Source of the DNA: an uncultured Cohaesibacter sp.
Lineage (GTDB): Bacteria; Pseudomonadota; Alphaproteobacteria; Rhizobiales; Cohaesibacteraceae
Assembly: GCF_963677725.1 (NCBI RefSeq)
Contig: NZ_OY782507.1
Coordinates: 248,001 to 312,000, forward strand
DNA: 64,000 bases
Direction of reading: 5' to 3'
In this document: positions 8,279 to 16,922 of the stretch, piece by piece
How the letters are laid out: each line of letters begins with the position of its first letter
Numbering within the stretch: position 1 is the first letter of the stretch
Notes under the pieces: model-generated
What the model saw: the letters and a program-made list of their open reading frames with translations, nothing else
What the model was told of the DNA's origin: nothing
Databases searched by the model: none
Translations under genes and position numbers: made by a program

Positions 8279-9718
8279 ATGATGGCAGATTCTGAAGATA
8301 TGAACTTACTTATGTCCGGTGAGCAAGATTTAAGTCAATGCGATTTTCGCGAGGCGGATCTTTCTGGAATGGATCTGAAGGGGCGAGATTTTACACAAAG
8401 CCTCTTGCAAAAAGCTAATTGTGAGGGCACTCAATTCGATGGGTCAGATTTCAGTGGTGCAGAAGTTAGCTTCATCAAAGCAAGCAAAGCTGTTTTTAAT
8501 AGATGTAAGCTATCAGGTCTTCATTTTGGTTATGCCGATCTTACGAATGCATCTCTCAAGAACGCAAGCGCTATCGGAACAAGATTTCAGCACACCAAGT
8601 TAGATAAGGCCGATCTTCAGGGAGCAAACTTTACCAATGGCGCAATGGATGCTGATACGACTTTGATCGGCGCAATCTCCGATGAAGCTACAAACTTTGA
8701 AGGTCTCAAAGTACTTAGGCCAACGTCTCGCGATCCATTGTTTGAGGGTTACATCTTCAAGAAAGGAACTCTTCATCGCCATGCAGCTTCAAGCTCGACC
8801 ACACGTGATTATCCCTCAAAAGAAGATGCACCTCAATTTCCGTACATATCGGAATCACGTCATTCTGAAACTGTAAAAAAGAGGAGCCAAGTTCCTCCAC
8901 CGGATTTCCCTTTAACCTCGGCTGAAATATCGTTTGATTATACAAGCCATGACGGAATCGCTCTCATCGGAAATGGTGAAACCGTTTTCGAGACAAAATG
9001 GTCAAACGGCGATAGTTCCAGCATGCACATATATAATGACCCAACTGGTATACGAGGGGTCGCTGTCGCCACTGGTTTTTCATCAATCGACGACATAAAT
9101 CCCAAGATCGTTGCCGGGCTCGATTTCACCTCGAGAGCACGCACCATTAAAGAAGGTGAGATAGCAGTAGTTGAAAACAATTCTGGACGTTTTCTAGCGG
9201 CAAGAGTTATCAAAATACGTGCGACTAGCCACGGTGATAGCGAAAATTTGGTTACGCTCCGCTACAAACTGATCCCTACTCATGATCAAGATCAACAGAT
9301 AAGTGAAGTATTGAGTTTGGTAAAATCTGCTGAAGATCGTTTGGTGTCGCTCCGCTCTGAGATCGATCCAATTGCATCTCAACACGGAGGAATTGGGCAT
9401 AATAATCCTCCGGCGTCAACTCCGCTTGGTGTTTCCGAATTTGAAGAAACGATGAACTCTTTGAAGACTATTCGGCGAGAGGTGTCGGAGGATAAAGCAG
9501 ACCTTGAAGTATTAGAACGAAGCAAAAATTCTCTAGCTGAAATATCAAATAGGATTGTCACTTGGATTGGTGGCAAATTTAATCTTGCAGTTGATGAATT
9601 TGCCAAACAAATCGGTAAAACACTCGGCGATACAAAATTTTACGCCGCAGCGTGGTTGGCTTTGTCTGGCGCTCTTGACCAATTAGTTGGCGCAATCGGG
9701 GCTCTGCTTCCATTTTGA
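8279..9718 (+). CDS. Pentapeptide-repeat protein with GIGHNNPP motif
   Basis: 479 residues from ATG 8279 (a second ATG follows directly; AGGA lies about 6 bases upstream). Residues 17-135 are A(D/N)LxG-type pentapeptide repeats (CDFREADLSGMDLKGRDF and so on), predicting a right-handed quadrilateral helix. Residues about 215-335 form a separate beta-rich module with FETKWS, YNDP, IRGVAVATG and DFTSRART, a pattern I recall in various bacterial hypothetical proteins. Residues 370-378 hold GGIGHNNPP, a short motif recurrent in alphaproteobacterial mobile-element proteins. Residues 385-430 are coiled-coil-like. The last 27 residues are hydrophobic, suggesting membrane contact. This may be a defence effector; the function is unproven. 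Confidence 0.85.
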   Translation: MMADSEDMNLLMSGEQDLSQCDFREADLSGMDLKGRDFTQSLLQKANCEGTQFDGSDFSGAEVSFIKASKAVFNRCKLSGLHFGYADLTNASLKNASAIGTRFQHTKLDKADLQGANFTNGAMDADTTLIGAISDEATNFEGLKVLRPTSRDPLFEGYIFKKGTLHRHAASSSTTRDYPSKEDAPQFPYISESRHSETVKKRSQVPPPDFPLTSAEISFDYTSHDGIALIGNGETVFETKWSNGDSSSMHIYNDPTGIRGVAVATGFSSIDDINPKIVAGLDFTSRARTIKEGEIAVVENNSGRFLAARVIKIRATSHGDSENLVTLRYKLIPTHDQDQQISEVLSLVKSAEDRLVSLRSEIDPIASQHGGIGHNNPPASTPLGVSEFEETMNSLKTIRREVSEDKADLEVLERSKNSLAEISNRIVTWIGGKFNLAVDEFAKQIGKTLGDTKFYAAAWLALSGALDQLVGAIGALLPF

Positions 9719-9782
9719 ATTTAATGGAAGTTTGGATTTCGACGTTTAAAAATGTCGGTTGATTGAACCGCAGTCGCCTTCA

Positions 9783-10382
9783 CTAATCGATTTCCAGCTT
9801 GGCGAGCCTCTCTAAATCCATGGTCATTTCGGCCCCCTGTTCTTCTTCCAAATGGCGAAATGCCCAACCAGAAATTTGTATGTCTCTGATTATCCTAACG
9901 ACAAGCTGTGCTATTGCCGGAACACCCGATATTTCGAACGACCAGCCTGCCGGACTGAAATGTGAATATCGATTACGGAACTCCTCGTGAATGCGCTTCA
10001 ACCATGCCAATTCAGCATCACTTATCTGTATTCCCTTGCTGTTGAATGAGCCACCTTGGGTGTTTGGTTTTCTAATTTCCTTCAACAGTTCGGGCAGATT
10101 CAACAACTTCGTTCTCGGCCGCACTGCGCTTGGATTAGAACGGCTCTCTTCAAAATAGTTGATCCATTCACCCGTATTTTTCTTGGTAACTGCGCCGATA
10201 GGTCCTGCGGTGGAAGTCAAATGACACACGCAAGCCCCTTGGAGGGCGGCATGCAATGCTAGAATAACCCATTTCCAGGCCTGAGGGTCTTCCTCTACGA
10301 AGTTCATACAACGAAGCGCGTGACGAATGGAACATGCCACATCCTCTGCCTCGTCCATTGAAACCCAAACTTCATCTTCCAT
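9783..10382 (-). CDS. HEPN-motif protein
   Basis: 199 residues, mostly helical, convergent with the pentapeptide gene and divergent from the KAP gene. Residues 136-141 read RNRYSH, fitting the HEPN ribonuclease signature RNxxxH, embedded in EEFRNRYSHFSPAGWSFE. Residues 35-56 (AWKWVILALHAALQGACVCH) form a preceding amphipathic helix, as in HEPN folds. Related proteins I recall have LRNxFxHFxPxxW. The likely role is an RNA-cutting toxin or effector, or a neutralised regulator, of the adjacent KAP operon; that link is inferred from position only. The start at 10382 has GGAG 12 bases upstream, somewhat distant. Confidence 0.8.
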   Translation of the reverse strand: MEDEVWVSMDEAEDVACSIRHALRCMNFVEEDPQAWKWVILALHAALQGACVCHLTSTAGPIGAVTKKNTGEWINYFEESRSNPSAVRPRTKLLNLPELLKEIRKPNTQGGSFNSKGIQISDAELAWLKRIHEEFRNRYSHFSPAGWSFEISGVPAIAQLVVRIIRDIQISGWAFRHLEEEQGAEMTMDLERLAKLEID

Positions 10383-10479
10383 AGTTGATTTCTACTCCTA
10401 CCCAAAAAAAGGTTGTCGACCTCAGCCTCAGTTTACTGATACCATCCATTGCTGTCTTTACAATTATCTCAATCAACCG

Positions 10480-12726
10480 GTGTCATTATTTCGGCCACAC
10501 CCTAGAAAAGGTCATACTGCCCTGTCCGTAAAAGAGGTTTTAGTCATTGATGGAGACCGCGCGATTGAACTCCCGGACCAGGATAAGCTTGGTTTTCGAG
10601 ATGTTGCCATTCAAATCGCCAATGCTGTAGTAGCCAGATCAACTGCCGAAGGCTTGGTCATCTCAATTGAAGGGGAATGGGGGTCTGGAAAATCTAGCCT
10701 TCTAAATCTAGTTGCAGCTGAACTGGGTAAACTACCCGACGCAAATAGACCGACAACCATCAGCTTCCAACCATGGCTAATTGGCAACCGCGACGCATTG
10801 ATTGCCAAGCTGTTCGACGAGTTATTCAAAGGCCTTAAACTCGTTGCCACAAGCAAAGGCGACCACAGAAGCGCAAACGCAGAGGAAGCACAAAAAGCAA
10901 TTGACGCACTAGAAAAATTTGTGGGCGTATTATGCAAATCAGGTTCTCTTATTGAAATCGTTGGTGATGCGTCAGCAATAGCACCACTAAAATGGTCAGG
11001 AAAAATTTTGAAAGCCTTGGGCGGTATGGTTGGAGGTAGAAAGGCGGATCCACAGCTAAGTGATTTAAAATCGCAGTTGGATATTGCCCTTCGTAAACTA
11101 GATCACCGTTTTATCATTATGGTGGACGATCTTGACCGATTAGAACCCAAGGAGGCGATTGAAGTTTTGCGTCTCGTTCGTTCAGTGGTCGATTTGCCCA
11201 ACATTGTCTATCTGCTCTCTTTTGATGGAGACATACTAGCGCACAACATCCGGCAAGTGTCAGGAGTGCAGGATGGCCAAGCTTACTTGGAAAAAATTGT
11301 CCAACTGACGATACCAGTGCCAAAACCAGAGCAATTCCAGCTTAGGCAATGGTTCTCTGAAGAGTTATCGCAAATAGCCAACGTCAAAAATGAAGATGAG
11401 CGCACTCGCCTTGTTTCAATAATAGACACAGAAGGGGTAAGACAGCTACGCACCCCTCGCGCAGTAACTCGCAGCCTTGATGCAATGCGTTTTATTTGGC
11501 CCGCCCTGCAACCACTCGATATAGACCTTGCAGACCTCGTTTGGTTGCAGCTTATCAAAACAGGCAATCCACGTCTGTATCGTTGGATCGAAGATTACTG
11601 TTTGGCCGCTACTGCTCTCTCACTCGGCACCGTTCGAATTGCAGACAGCACGAAGAAATCCGAACTTGCCAAGCTGATTGAACTAAATAACGACGACTAT
11701 TTTTCAGATGAGTATTACAGATTTGCTTTTGCAGAACAGCTGCCGGGACTTGAAGCAAATTTTCAGGAAAATGGCCCTTTGTTTGAACTATTCACCCACG
11801 TGAATGAACCAACGCGAGACGATAGTATTCGAAAAAAACGCCTCGCAAGCCCGGATCATTCACGACTATTTTTTTCGCTCAAACTACCCTCACATGCACT
11901 CGACGGCACCGACTTCAGATCATTCTGGCAAGCGATCAATGAGGGCCCGTCCGAAACCGGAAAGGCACTAATTTCCCTCTGCCAAAAGCACTCCTCGGGA
12001 TCTCTGAGCAAGGGCGACATTTTGTTGGAACGCCTAGCGGGAGAAACACACAACATCATAGAATCGGAACAAGCAAAGCACATATCAGTAGCTCTATCAG
12101 ATAGGATGGATGAGGCCTACAAACTAAATCCTCTCGAAGCCTTTGCATTCAGAACGCTATGGGATCGAGCGCTGCGCTTGATGCCATTATTGTTAAAGTC
12201 ATTGGAGCCAGAAACTCGCTCTGAAACGGTCAACAATTTGTTCTCTGAAGGGGCTGCCCTTAGTTGGTTAACGCATGTTTTCCGCCGCGAAATTTTTGCA
12301 CATGGTAGATTTGGGGATAGAGAAAGACTGCCCCAAGACTGGTTGTTCTCAGATGAAGAACTCGACACCATCACCTCAATTATGCTCCAACGTTATCAAA
12401 AGATGACAAAGTTAGAGTTTTTTGAGACACCAACACCAATCAGCCTATTGTTTGCTTGGAAACAAGGTGGAGATGCCAACGGGGCGCGCCAGTTCGTAGA
12501 AGGAAATATTCAAACAGACAAAGAGTTGGTAGAAATGCTAGAGCATTTATCGAGCACTGTCAGTAGTAGTGATCGTGGACTCTATCACGTTCTCAAGGAA
12601 GAGAACCTTAGCCCTTTCCTCGTCTATGATGTGGTACAGGCTCGTGTACTTAGCTTGACTACGCACCCAGACCTTGGCAAACGCGCTGAAGATCTTGCTG
12701 AACAGTTCCGACTGGCGACTGAATAA
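10480..12726 (+). CDS. KAP family P-loop NTPase
   Basis: Large ATPase of the STAND-related KAP family. Numbered from the GTG at 10480: residues 65-73 GEWGSGKSS are Walker A; FQPWLIGNRDALIAKLF (about 96-112) is the KAP-typical segment; residues 212-220 IIMVDDLDR are Walker B; a moderately hydrophobic stretch lies between them (about 155-190), where KAP proteins often have membrane segments. The roughly 500-residue C-terminal part is helical with no named domain. The start is uncertain: the frame is open back to an ATG at 10327 that overlaps the divergent HEPN gene; GTG 10480 and an ATT at 10546 behind AAAGAGG are alternatives. It forms an operon with the next gene, 13 bases downstream. Probably the sensor or switch of a defence module. 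Confidence 0.85.
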   Translation: MSLFRPHPRKGHTALSVKEVLVIDGDRAIELPDQDKLGFRDVAIQIANAVVARSTAEGLVISIEGEWGSGKSSLLNLVAAELGKLPDANRPTTISFQPWLIGNRDALIAKLFDELFKGLKLVATSKGDHRSANAEEAQKAIDALEKFVGVLCKSGSLIEIVGDASAIAPLKWSGKILKALGGMVGGRKADPQLSDLKSQLDIALRKLDHRFIIMVDDLDRLEPKEAIEVLRLVRSVVDLPNIVYLLSFDGDILAHNIRQVSGVQDGQAYLEKIVQLTIPVPKPEQFQLRQWFSEELSQIANVKNEDERTRLVSIIDTEGVRQLRTPRAVTRSLDAMRFIWPALQPLDIDLADLVWLQLIKTGNPRLYRWIEDYCLAATALSLGTVRIADSTKKSELAKLIELNNDDYFSDEYYRFAFAEQLPGLEANFQENGPLFELFTHVNEPTRDDSIRKKRLASPDHSRLFFSLKLPSHALDGTDFRSFWQAINEGPSETGKALISLCQKHSSGSLSKGDILLERLAGETHNIIESEQAKHISVALSDRMDEAYKLNPLEAFAFRTLWDRALRLMPLLLKSLEPETRSETVNNLFSEGAALSWLTHVFRREIFAHGRFGDRERLPQDWLFSDEELDTITSIMLQRYQKMTKLEFFETPTPISLLFAWKQGGDANGARQFVEGNIQTDKELVEMLEHLSSTVSSSDRGLYHVLKEENLSPFLVYDVVQARVLSLTTHPDLGKRAEDLAEQFRLATE

Positions 12727-12739
12727 TGTGGTAAGGATA

Positions 12740-14362
12740 ATGGCATCAAGATCACCCCAGGACTTGGGGCATTTAGGTCAAGGCTTTTTTGAGCAAATCT
12801 GTGTAAACGAGCCAGGGGTTACATGCAATCCTTCGAAGATTGATGAAAAGGGTTGGGACTTCTTGGTCGAACTCTCGCCATCGTACACAAACTTGCCGTT
12901 GGATCTGATCCCCGCTGGGGTAACGGCCTTCGTACAGATAAAAGCAACTGAAAGCGCAAAAGCATTTCGACGAAACATAAAGTTGTCAAATGCGCTTATG
13001 TTTGCACAAAAGCCAGCTCCTTGTTTCTTTGTTATGTTCCGATACGAGAAAGAGAAAAGAGAGCCCGCCAAAGCCTACCTTCTTCACTTTTGGGAGGATC
13101 AGATCGCTCAATGCATAAAGCGGGTGCGAGAAGCGCAATCTCTGGGTCGAAACGACCTTCATCAAGCGTCTTTTCCCATTCAGTTCAAATCTGCCCACGA
13201 GGTCGAGTTTGCAGAAATACCCGCCCAAATGGCACAAATAGCCGGGACCATTAAGCACTATGCGGAAAGGAAGCAACAGATCTATCAAACGATTGGGGCT
13301 GATGATGGTCTGTTAGGCTTGAAAGGAGGATTTAAGTCAACAGCAACTGACGAAGATTTCTTTGATCTACAACTCGGCTTCCGCGATAATATCGAAATCG
13401 AAAGACTGGAACTCGTGTCAAGCAGGTTTGGAGTCGAACTGCCCATGCATCCAGATGATAATTTTCGCTGGACGCATTTGACAGTCGAGCGACAGCCAAA
13501 GACTGGTGGCAAGATGCGAATTGTGCTGCCAGATGGAGAGGATCTCTTTCTACCTTTTGAACTCATTTCTGCCACGTCAACGAATCCCAATAAATATGAA
13601 GGCCGGGTCCGCCTCAAGACAAGCATTTTGGATATTGTCATTTCATCCGATGAAAGCTTTGAACCAAGATTGACTTTCACTGACAGCTTTGATGATGAAA
13701 TGTCCCTTTCAGAGCTTTCAGTTTTGATAAACCTCGAAGTAAATCAAGCTGGGTCAAGCCTTGAAACCATGTTCTGGATGAACGAAAAGAAGCTGTTTCA
13801 CGGTTCCCTTGATCTTCCCAAAAAAACTAGATTTTCCGAGCTGGCCGACTGGCACGAGGTATCCTCTTTTTTTTCAATCCTGGCCGAGCATCTACCTAGA
13901 GAAAACTGGCCTTTGGACCCTGTTTATTCCATAAAAAAGCTATCACGCGAACGTTTCACAATGAGGCTTTTAATTTCATTTCTGCGGCAGGAAAAGATTG
14001 AGATATTTCCGCATGATCATAAGGACGTTGAAGGTATCAGACAATGCCGTATTGTAACAGCAGCCTACGGGAAGTTTGTTGAATTCTGGTTGGCAGTTTA
14101 TGTGGTTGGCGATGGCTACCCAGTCTCCAATACAGAAGGGATTGGATTGCAGATGAAAAACTATGAAGTTGCCAGATGCCATTTCTTTAAAGCTGATAGA
14201 GCAACCATCGCAAACCAAATTGTATCTGATGAAATTGAAGAATTAGCCGAGCGGGTGGACGTAAAAGATAATACCAAGCTAATTGCCACAGGTCCAATAA
14301 CCTTACTGGTTCCTGATGGTTCAGAGGAAGTTCGGATTGGAACGATCTCATCCGACCAATAA
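12740..14362 (+). CDS. PD-(D/E)XK-like protein paired with KAP NTPase
   Basis: 540 residues from ATG 12740, 13 bases after the KAP stop; AAGGA is very close (2 bases), and the frame is open upstream to 12674, so the start could be a little earlier. The N-terminal 70 residues fit a nuclease core: E18 in FFEQI, D40 in KGWDFLVEL, and Q66-x-K68 in AFVQIKAT, the same QxKAT ending found in DUF4365-like PD-(D/E)XK domains. The remaining 430 residues are mixed alpha/beta and unrecognised; they may recognise a target. By context it is the effector of a KAP-driven system, cutting nucleic acid when the NTPase is triggered. This is inference. Confidence 0.8.
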   Translation: MASRSPQDLGHLGQGFFEQICVNEPGVTCNPSKIDEKGWDFLVELSPSYTNLPLDLIPAGVTAFVQIKATESAKAFRRNIKLSNALMFAQKPAPCFFVMFRYEKEKREPAKAYLLHFWEDQIAQCIKRVREAQSLGRNDLHQASFPIQFKSAHEVEFAEIPAQMAQIAGTIKHYAERKQQIYQTIGADDGLLGLKGGFKSTATDEDFFDLQLGFRDNIEIERLELVSSRFGVELPMHPDDNFRWTHLTVERQPKTGGKMRIVLPDGEDLFLPFELISATSTNPNKYEGRVRLKTSILDIVISSDESFEPRLTFTDSFDDEMSLSELSVLINLEVNQAGSSLETMFWMNEKKLFHGSLDLPKKTRFSELADWHEVSSFFSILAEHLPRENWPLDPVYSIKKLSRERFTMRLLISFLRQEKIEIFPHDHKDVEGIRQCRIVTAAYGKFVEFWLAVYVVGDGYPVSNTEGIGLQMKNYEVARCHFFKADRATIANQIVSDEIEELAERVDVKDNTKLIATGPITLLVPDGSEEVRIGTISSDQ

Positions 14363-14489
14363 AAACTCCATATGCTTTGATTGAAACGAATGGCAGCTAA
14401 TGGGATGTTGCGGCACAGCATCTTTCGGACCGCGCGAGTCCATAATGGGCCGGTAGGTGCCAGCACATTTTGTGTGTTTGTCAGCAAGG

Positions 14490-15425
14490 CTACCCTTCGG
14501 ATGCTTGATGACCAGATTCTCTTTGCTGCCTAACATAGGCGCCGGGCGACATGCCCTCGTGCCGCATGAAGGCCAAACCGAAAGCACTTGCTGAGCCGTA
14601 GCCAACTCTCAGGGCGACTTCGGTATTTGTTAGACCACCGCCAAGCAGCAAATCCTTGGCTACGGCCATACGCCATGTGGATGCGTAGTCCATTGGGGCT
14701 TTGCCTACTTCATTACGAAAGTGTTCGAAGAAGCCAGATCTCGACATGCCTGCACATCGAGCCAGGTTAGCGATCGACAGTTTTCCAGTCGTATCGGCGT
14801 GTATGTGCCGCAAGGCTTCGGCAAGTTGCGGGTGTGACAGACCGCGCAACAGGCCCGGCGGCAATGCTGCGCCGGAATGCGAGCGCAATGCCTCTATAAG
14901 CATGACTTCCAGCAGCCTCTCCAGAATTATTGTTCGGGCCAATCTGTCTGATCGTGTTTCGTCATGGATTACCGTCACCAGAGCCATCAGTCGGTCTTCT
15001 CCGCGCACGTGGATCATTTCGGGCAAGAGCGTCAGAAGCAAGTCTTTGCCCGGTGCGTCGAAGCGACAATGACCCACCAACGCACGCACATCTACTGGGA
15101 CAGCGGTTGATCCCAAGCGATACGCGCCGGACCCCGTCTCGATTGGCAGATCAGCCGCCAAGGGCTGCGGGGTGGCTTCGCCATACATGGCAAAGCTGTG
15201 AAGGTCGGGGATCAGAACAAAATCTCCCGCAATGAGTTTGACGCGATCGCGCCCCGCAATTTCAAGGAAACACACTCCTTCGACAATCGCGCAATAAAAC
15301 GGGCTTGAGAGGTCATGTCGCTCAACCCTCCACCGACCTCCTGCCTCGACCCTCTTGGAGATGGAGGGGGTGGGCTTCAGCAGGGAGACAACACGAGAAA
15401 GCGGATCTAGAGGAGTGGTTGTCAT
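14490..15425 (-). CDS. AraC family transcriptional regulator
   Basis: About 311 residues from the ATG at 15425 (an upstream ATG at 15485 would add 20 poor residues). An N-terminal cupin domain (about 25-190) has the AraC_binding/cupin_6 pattern, with GRWRVERHDLSSPFYCAIVEG and IAGDFVLIPD. The C-terminal 100 residues hold two helix-turn-helix motifs: LSIANLARCAGMSRSGFFEHF and the second helix with VALRVGYGSASAFGLAF, which ends in the conserved GMSPGAYVRQ. It is divergent from the hydrolase with a 101-base shared intergenic region, so it very likely controls that gene. The inducer is unknown. Confidence 0.92.
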   Translation of the reverse strand: MTTTPLDPLSRVVSLLKPTPSISKRVEAGGRWRVERHDLSSPFYCAIVEGVCFLEIAGRDRVKLIAGDFVLIPDLHSFAMYGEATPQPLAADLPIETGSGAYRLGSTAVPVDVRALVGHCRFDAPGKDLLLTLLPEMIHVRGEDRLMALVTVIHDETRSDRLARTIILERLLEVMLIEALRSHSGAALPPGLLRGLSHPQLAEALRHIHADTTGKLSIANLARCAGMSRSGFFEHFRNEVGKAPMDYASTWRMAVAKDLLLGGGLTNTEVALRVGYGSASAFGLAFMRHEGMSPGAYVRQQRESGHQASEG

Positions 15426-15526
15426 GGATTTTGGACTTTCAATAAATATTCTTGGATTTATTTGTATAGAACATCCTGATTTCAACGTCTATCTCTCTCT
15501 TGCAAACAACAAGGAGAGGTTTGAAC

Positions 15527-16471
15527 ATGAACAGACTTATCAATCTGGCCCGCGCGTTACCTGCCGCTGAGCCATCGATGACAGTGGCCTACACACCAAT
15601 TCGGCTTCCCATGTCGGGCCGCCCGTCTCTGGAGCTTCGACTGACCGCCCCGGTCCATGGCCGGAACTTGCCAATCGTTGTGCTCTCTCATGGATTTGGT
15701 CCGTCCAACTATATCCCATCCAAGGATGGTTATGCTCCTCTTGCCCAATTCTGGGCAGAACGGGGGATGGCCGTCATCCAGCCGACCCATGCCAGTTCCC
15801 GTGTTGCTGGTCTGGATCCTCAACACCCCGAAGCGCCATTCTTCTGGCGTGAGCGGGTCTCGGAGATGCGGGCGATCCTTGATCAGCTGGATGAACTCGA
15901 GCGGCAAACCGATGGCTTCGAGGTCAGCTTGGATCACTCCCGCATTGCGGTCGTCGGGCACTCCTTTGGCGGATTTACCTGTGGCCTCCTGCTTGGTGCA
16001 CGCCTGAATGGTGAGAGCTTTTCCGATCCACGGATCTCTGCCGGTATTCTGCTGACCGCTCCGGGACGCGGTGGAAGCGATCTGACACCAGAAAACGCAG
16101 CACGCTTTCCCTTCTTTGACGTAGACTTTAGCCATATTGAAACGCCTACACTCGTCGTGGTCGGTGCTGAAGACAATCCTCATTTCACGACGCGAGGGCC
16201 TGAATGGCATGCCGATGCATTCCATGACGCGCCTGGGGCAGAAGCTTTGCTTACGATAGCTGGTGTCGGACACGGTCTGGGAGGTATAGCGGGCTATGAT
16301 GCTAAAGAGACGGAAGTGGAAGACCCGGAGGCGCTTGAAGCGACGCGCCGTCTGACGCTTGCATGGCTACAGCAAAAGCTTTCCGCTTCAACAGATGCCT
16401 GGCAGAAAGCACGACAAGCTCTGACGGAAAATGCATCAAGTCTGGCTCAGTTGGTAGAGAAGCAATCATAA
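15527..16471 (+). CDS. Alpha/beta hydrolase (dienelactone/PAF-acetylhydrolase-like)
   Basis: 314 residues from ATG 15527, with AAGGAGAGG 7 bases upstream, a strong site. Motifs: VVLSHGFGPSNY (oxyanion strand), the nucleophile elbow VVGHSFGGFT with catalytic Ser at about residue 144, an acid candidate in VVGAEDNPHF, and the catalytic His in GVGHGLGG. There is no signal peptide, so cytoplasmic. Family members hydrolyse esters or lactones; the substrate is not evident. It is paired with the divergent AraC regulator, making a small inducible cargo unit with no obvious defence role. Confidence 0.9.
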   Translation: MNRLINLARALPAAEPSMTVAYTPIRLPMSGRPSLELRLTAPVHGRNLPIVVLSHGFGPSNYIPSKDGYAPLAQFWAERGMAVIQPTHASSRVAGLDPQHPEAPFFWRERVSEMRAILDQLDELERQTDGFEVSLDHSRIAVVGHSFGGFTCGLLLGARLNGESFSDPRISAGILLTAPGRGGSDLTPENAARFPFFDVDFSHIETPTLVVVGAEDNPHFTTRGPEWHADAFHDAPGAEALLTIAGVGHGLGGIAGYDAKETEVEDPEALEATRRLTLAWLQQKLSASTDAWQKARQALTENASSLAQLVEKQS

Positions 16472-16922
16472 TAGGCAGGGGCTCTCTAGGAACGCTCTTG
16501 GGAGAGTGTGATAAAAGGCGTTTGCGGAGACGAATAACTGTAAGTCCCCGCAACGCAATGGATATTTGTATTTGCCTATCCTCTAGAGGGCGGAACAAGC
16601 TCAGGGGATGACCGCAATTGTGATGATGCGTTGAAGATTCCAACTGCTTGCGAACGGCAGGAATGAGCCGGATACCAAATCACGCCCCTGCAAGAGCGAT
16701 TTCACATGATGATGCATCGCACTCGCCCGCTTGGAGCCCTTCGAATCGAAGGATCATGCGCCGATGCTGCAACGGGCACCTAGAGATCACGGCCCATTGC
16801 GGACTCTCGCTAGATGCTACATCACTAAAGTCAGCTTCCCCATTCCTGCCGTTCGAGCGAGCCGCAGAAGGTTCACGAATCTGGTGACAGGGTGGCGGAC
16901 GGAGCTGGCTTTCGCCACGCAA
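16472..16922. other. Gap with no gene
   Basis: 451 bases between the hydrolase and the convergent nuclease-like gene. Short open frames on both strands are poor, and I see no repeat, RNA gene or strong terminator. It may contain degraded sequence from an earlier gene. Confidence 0.5.
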
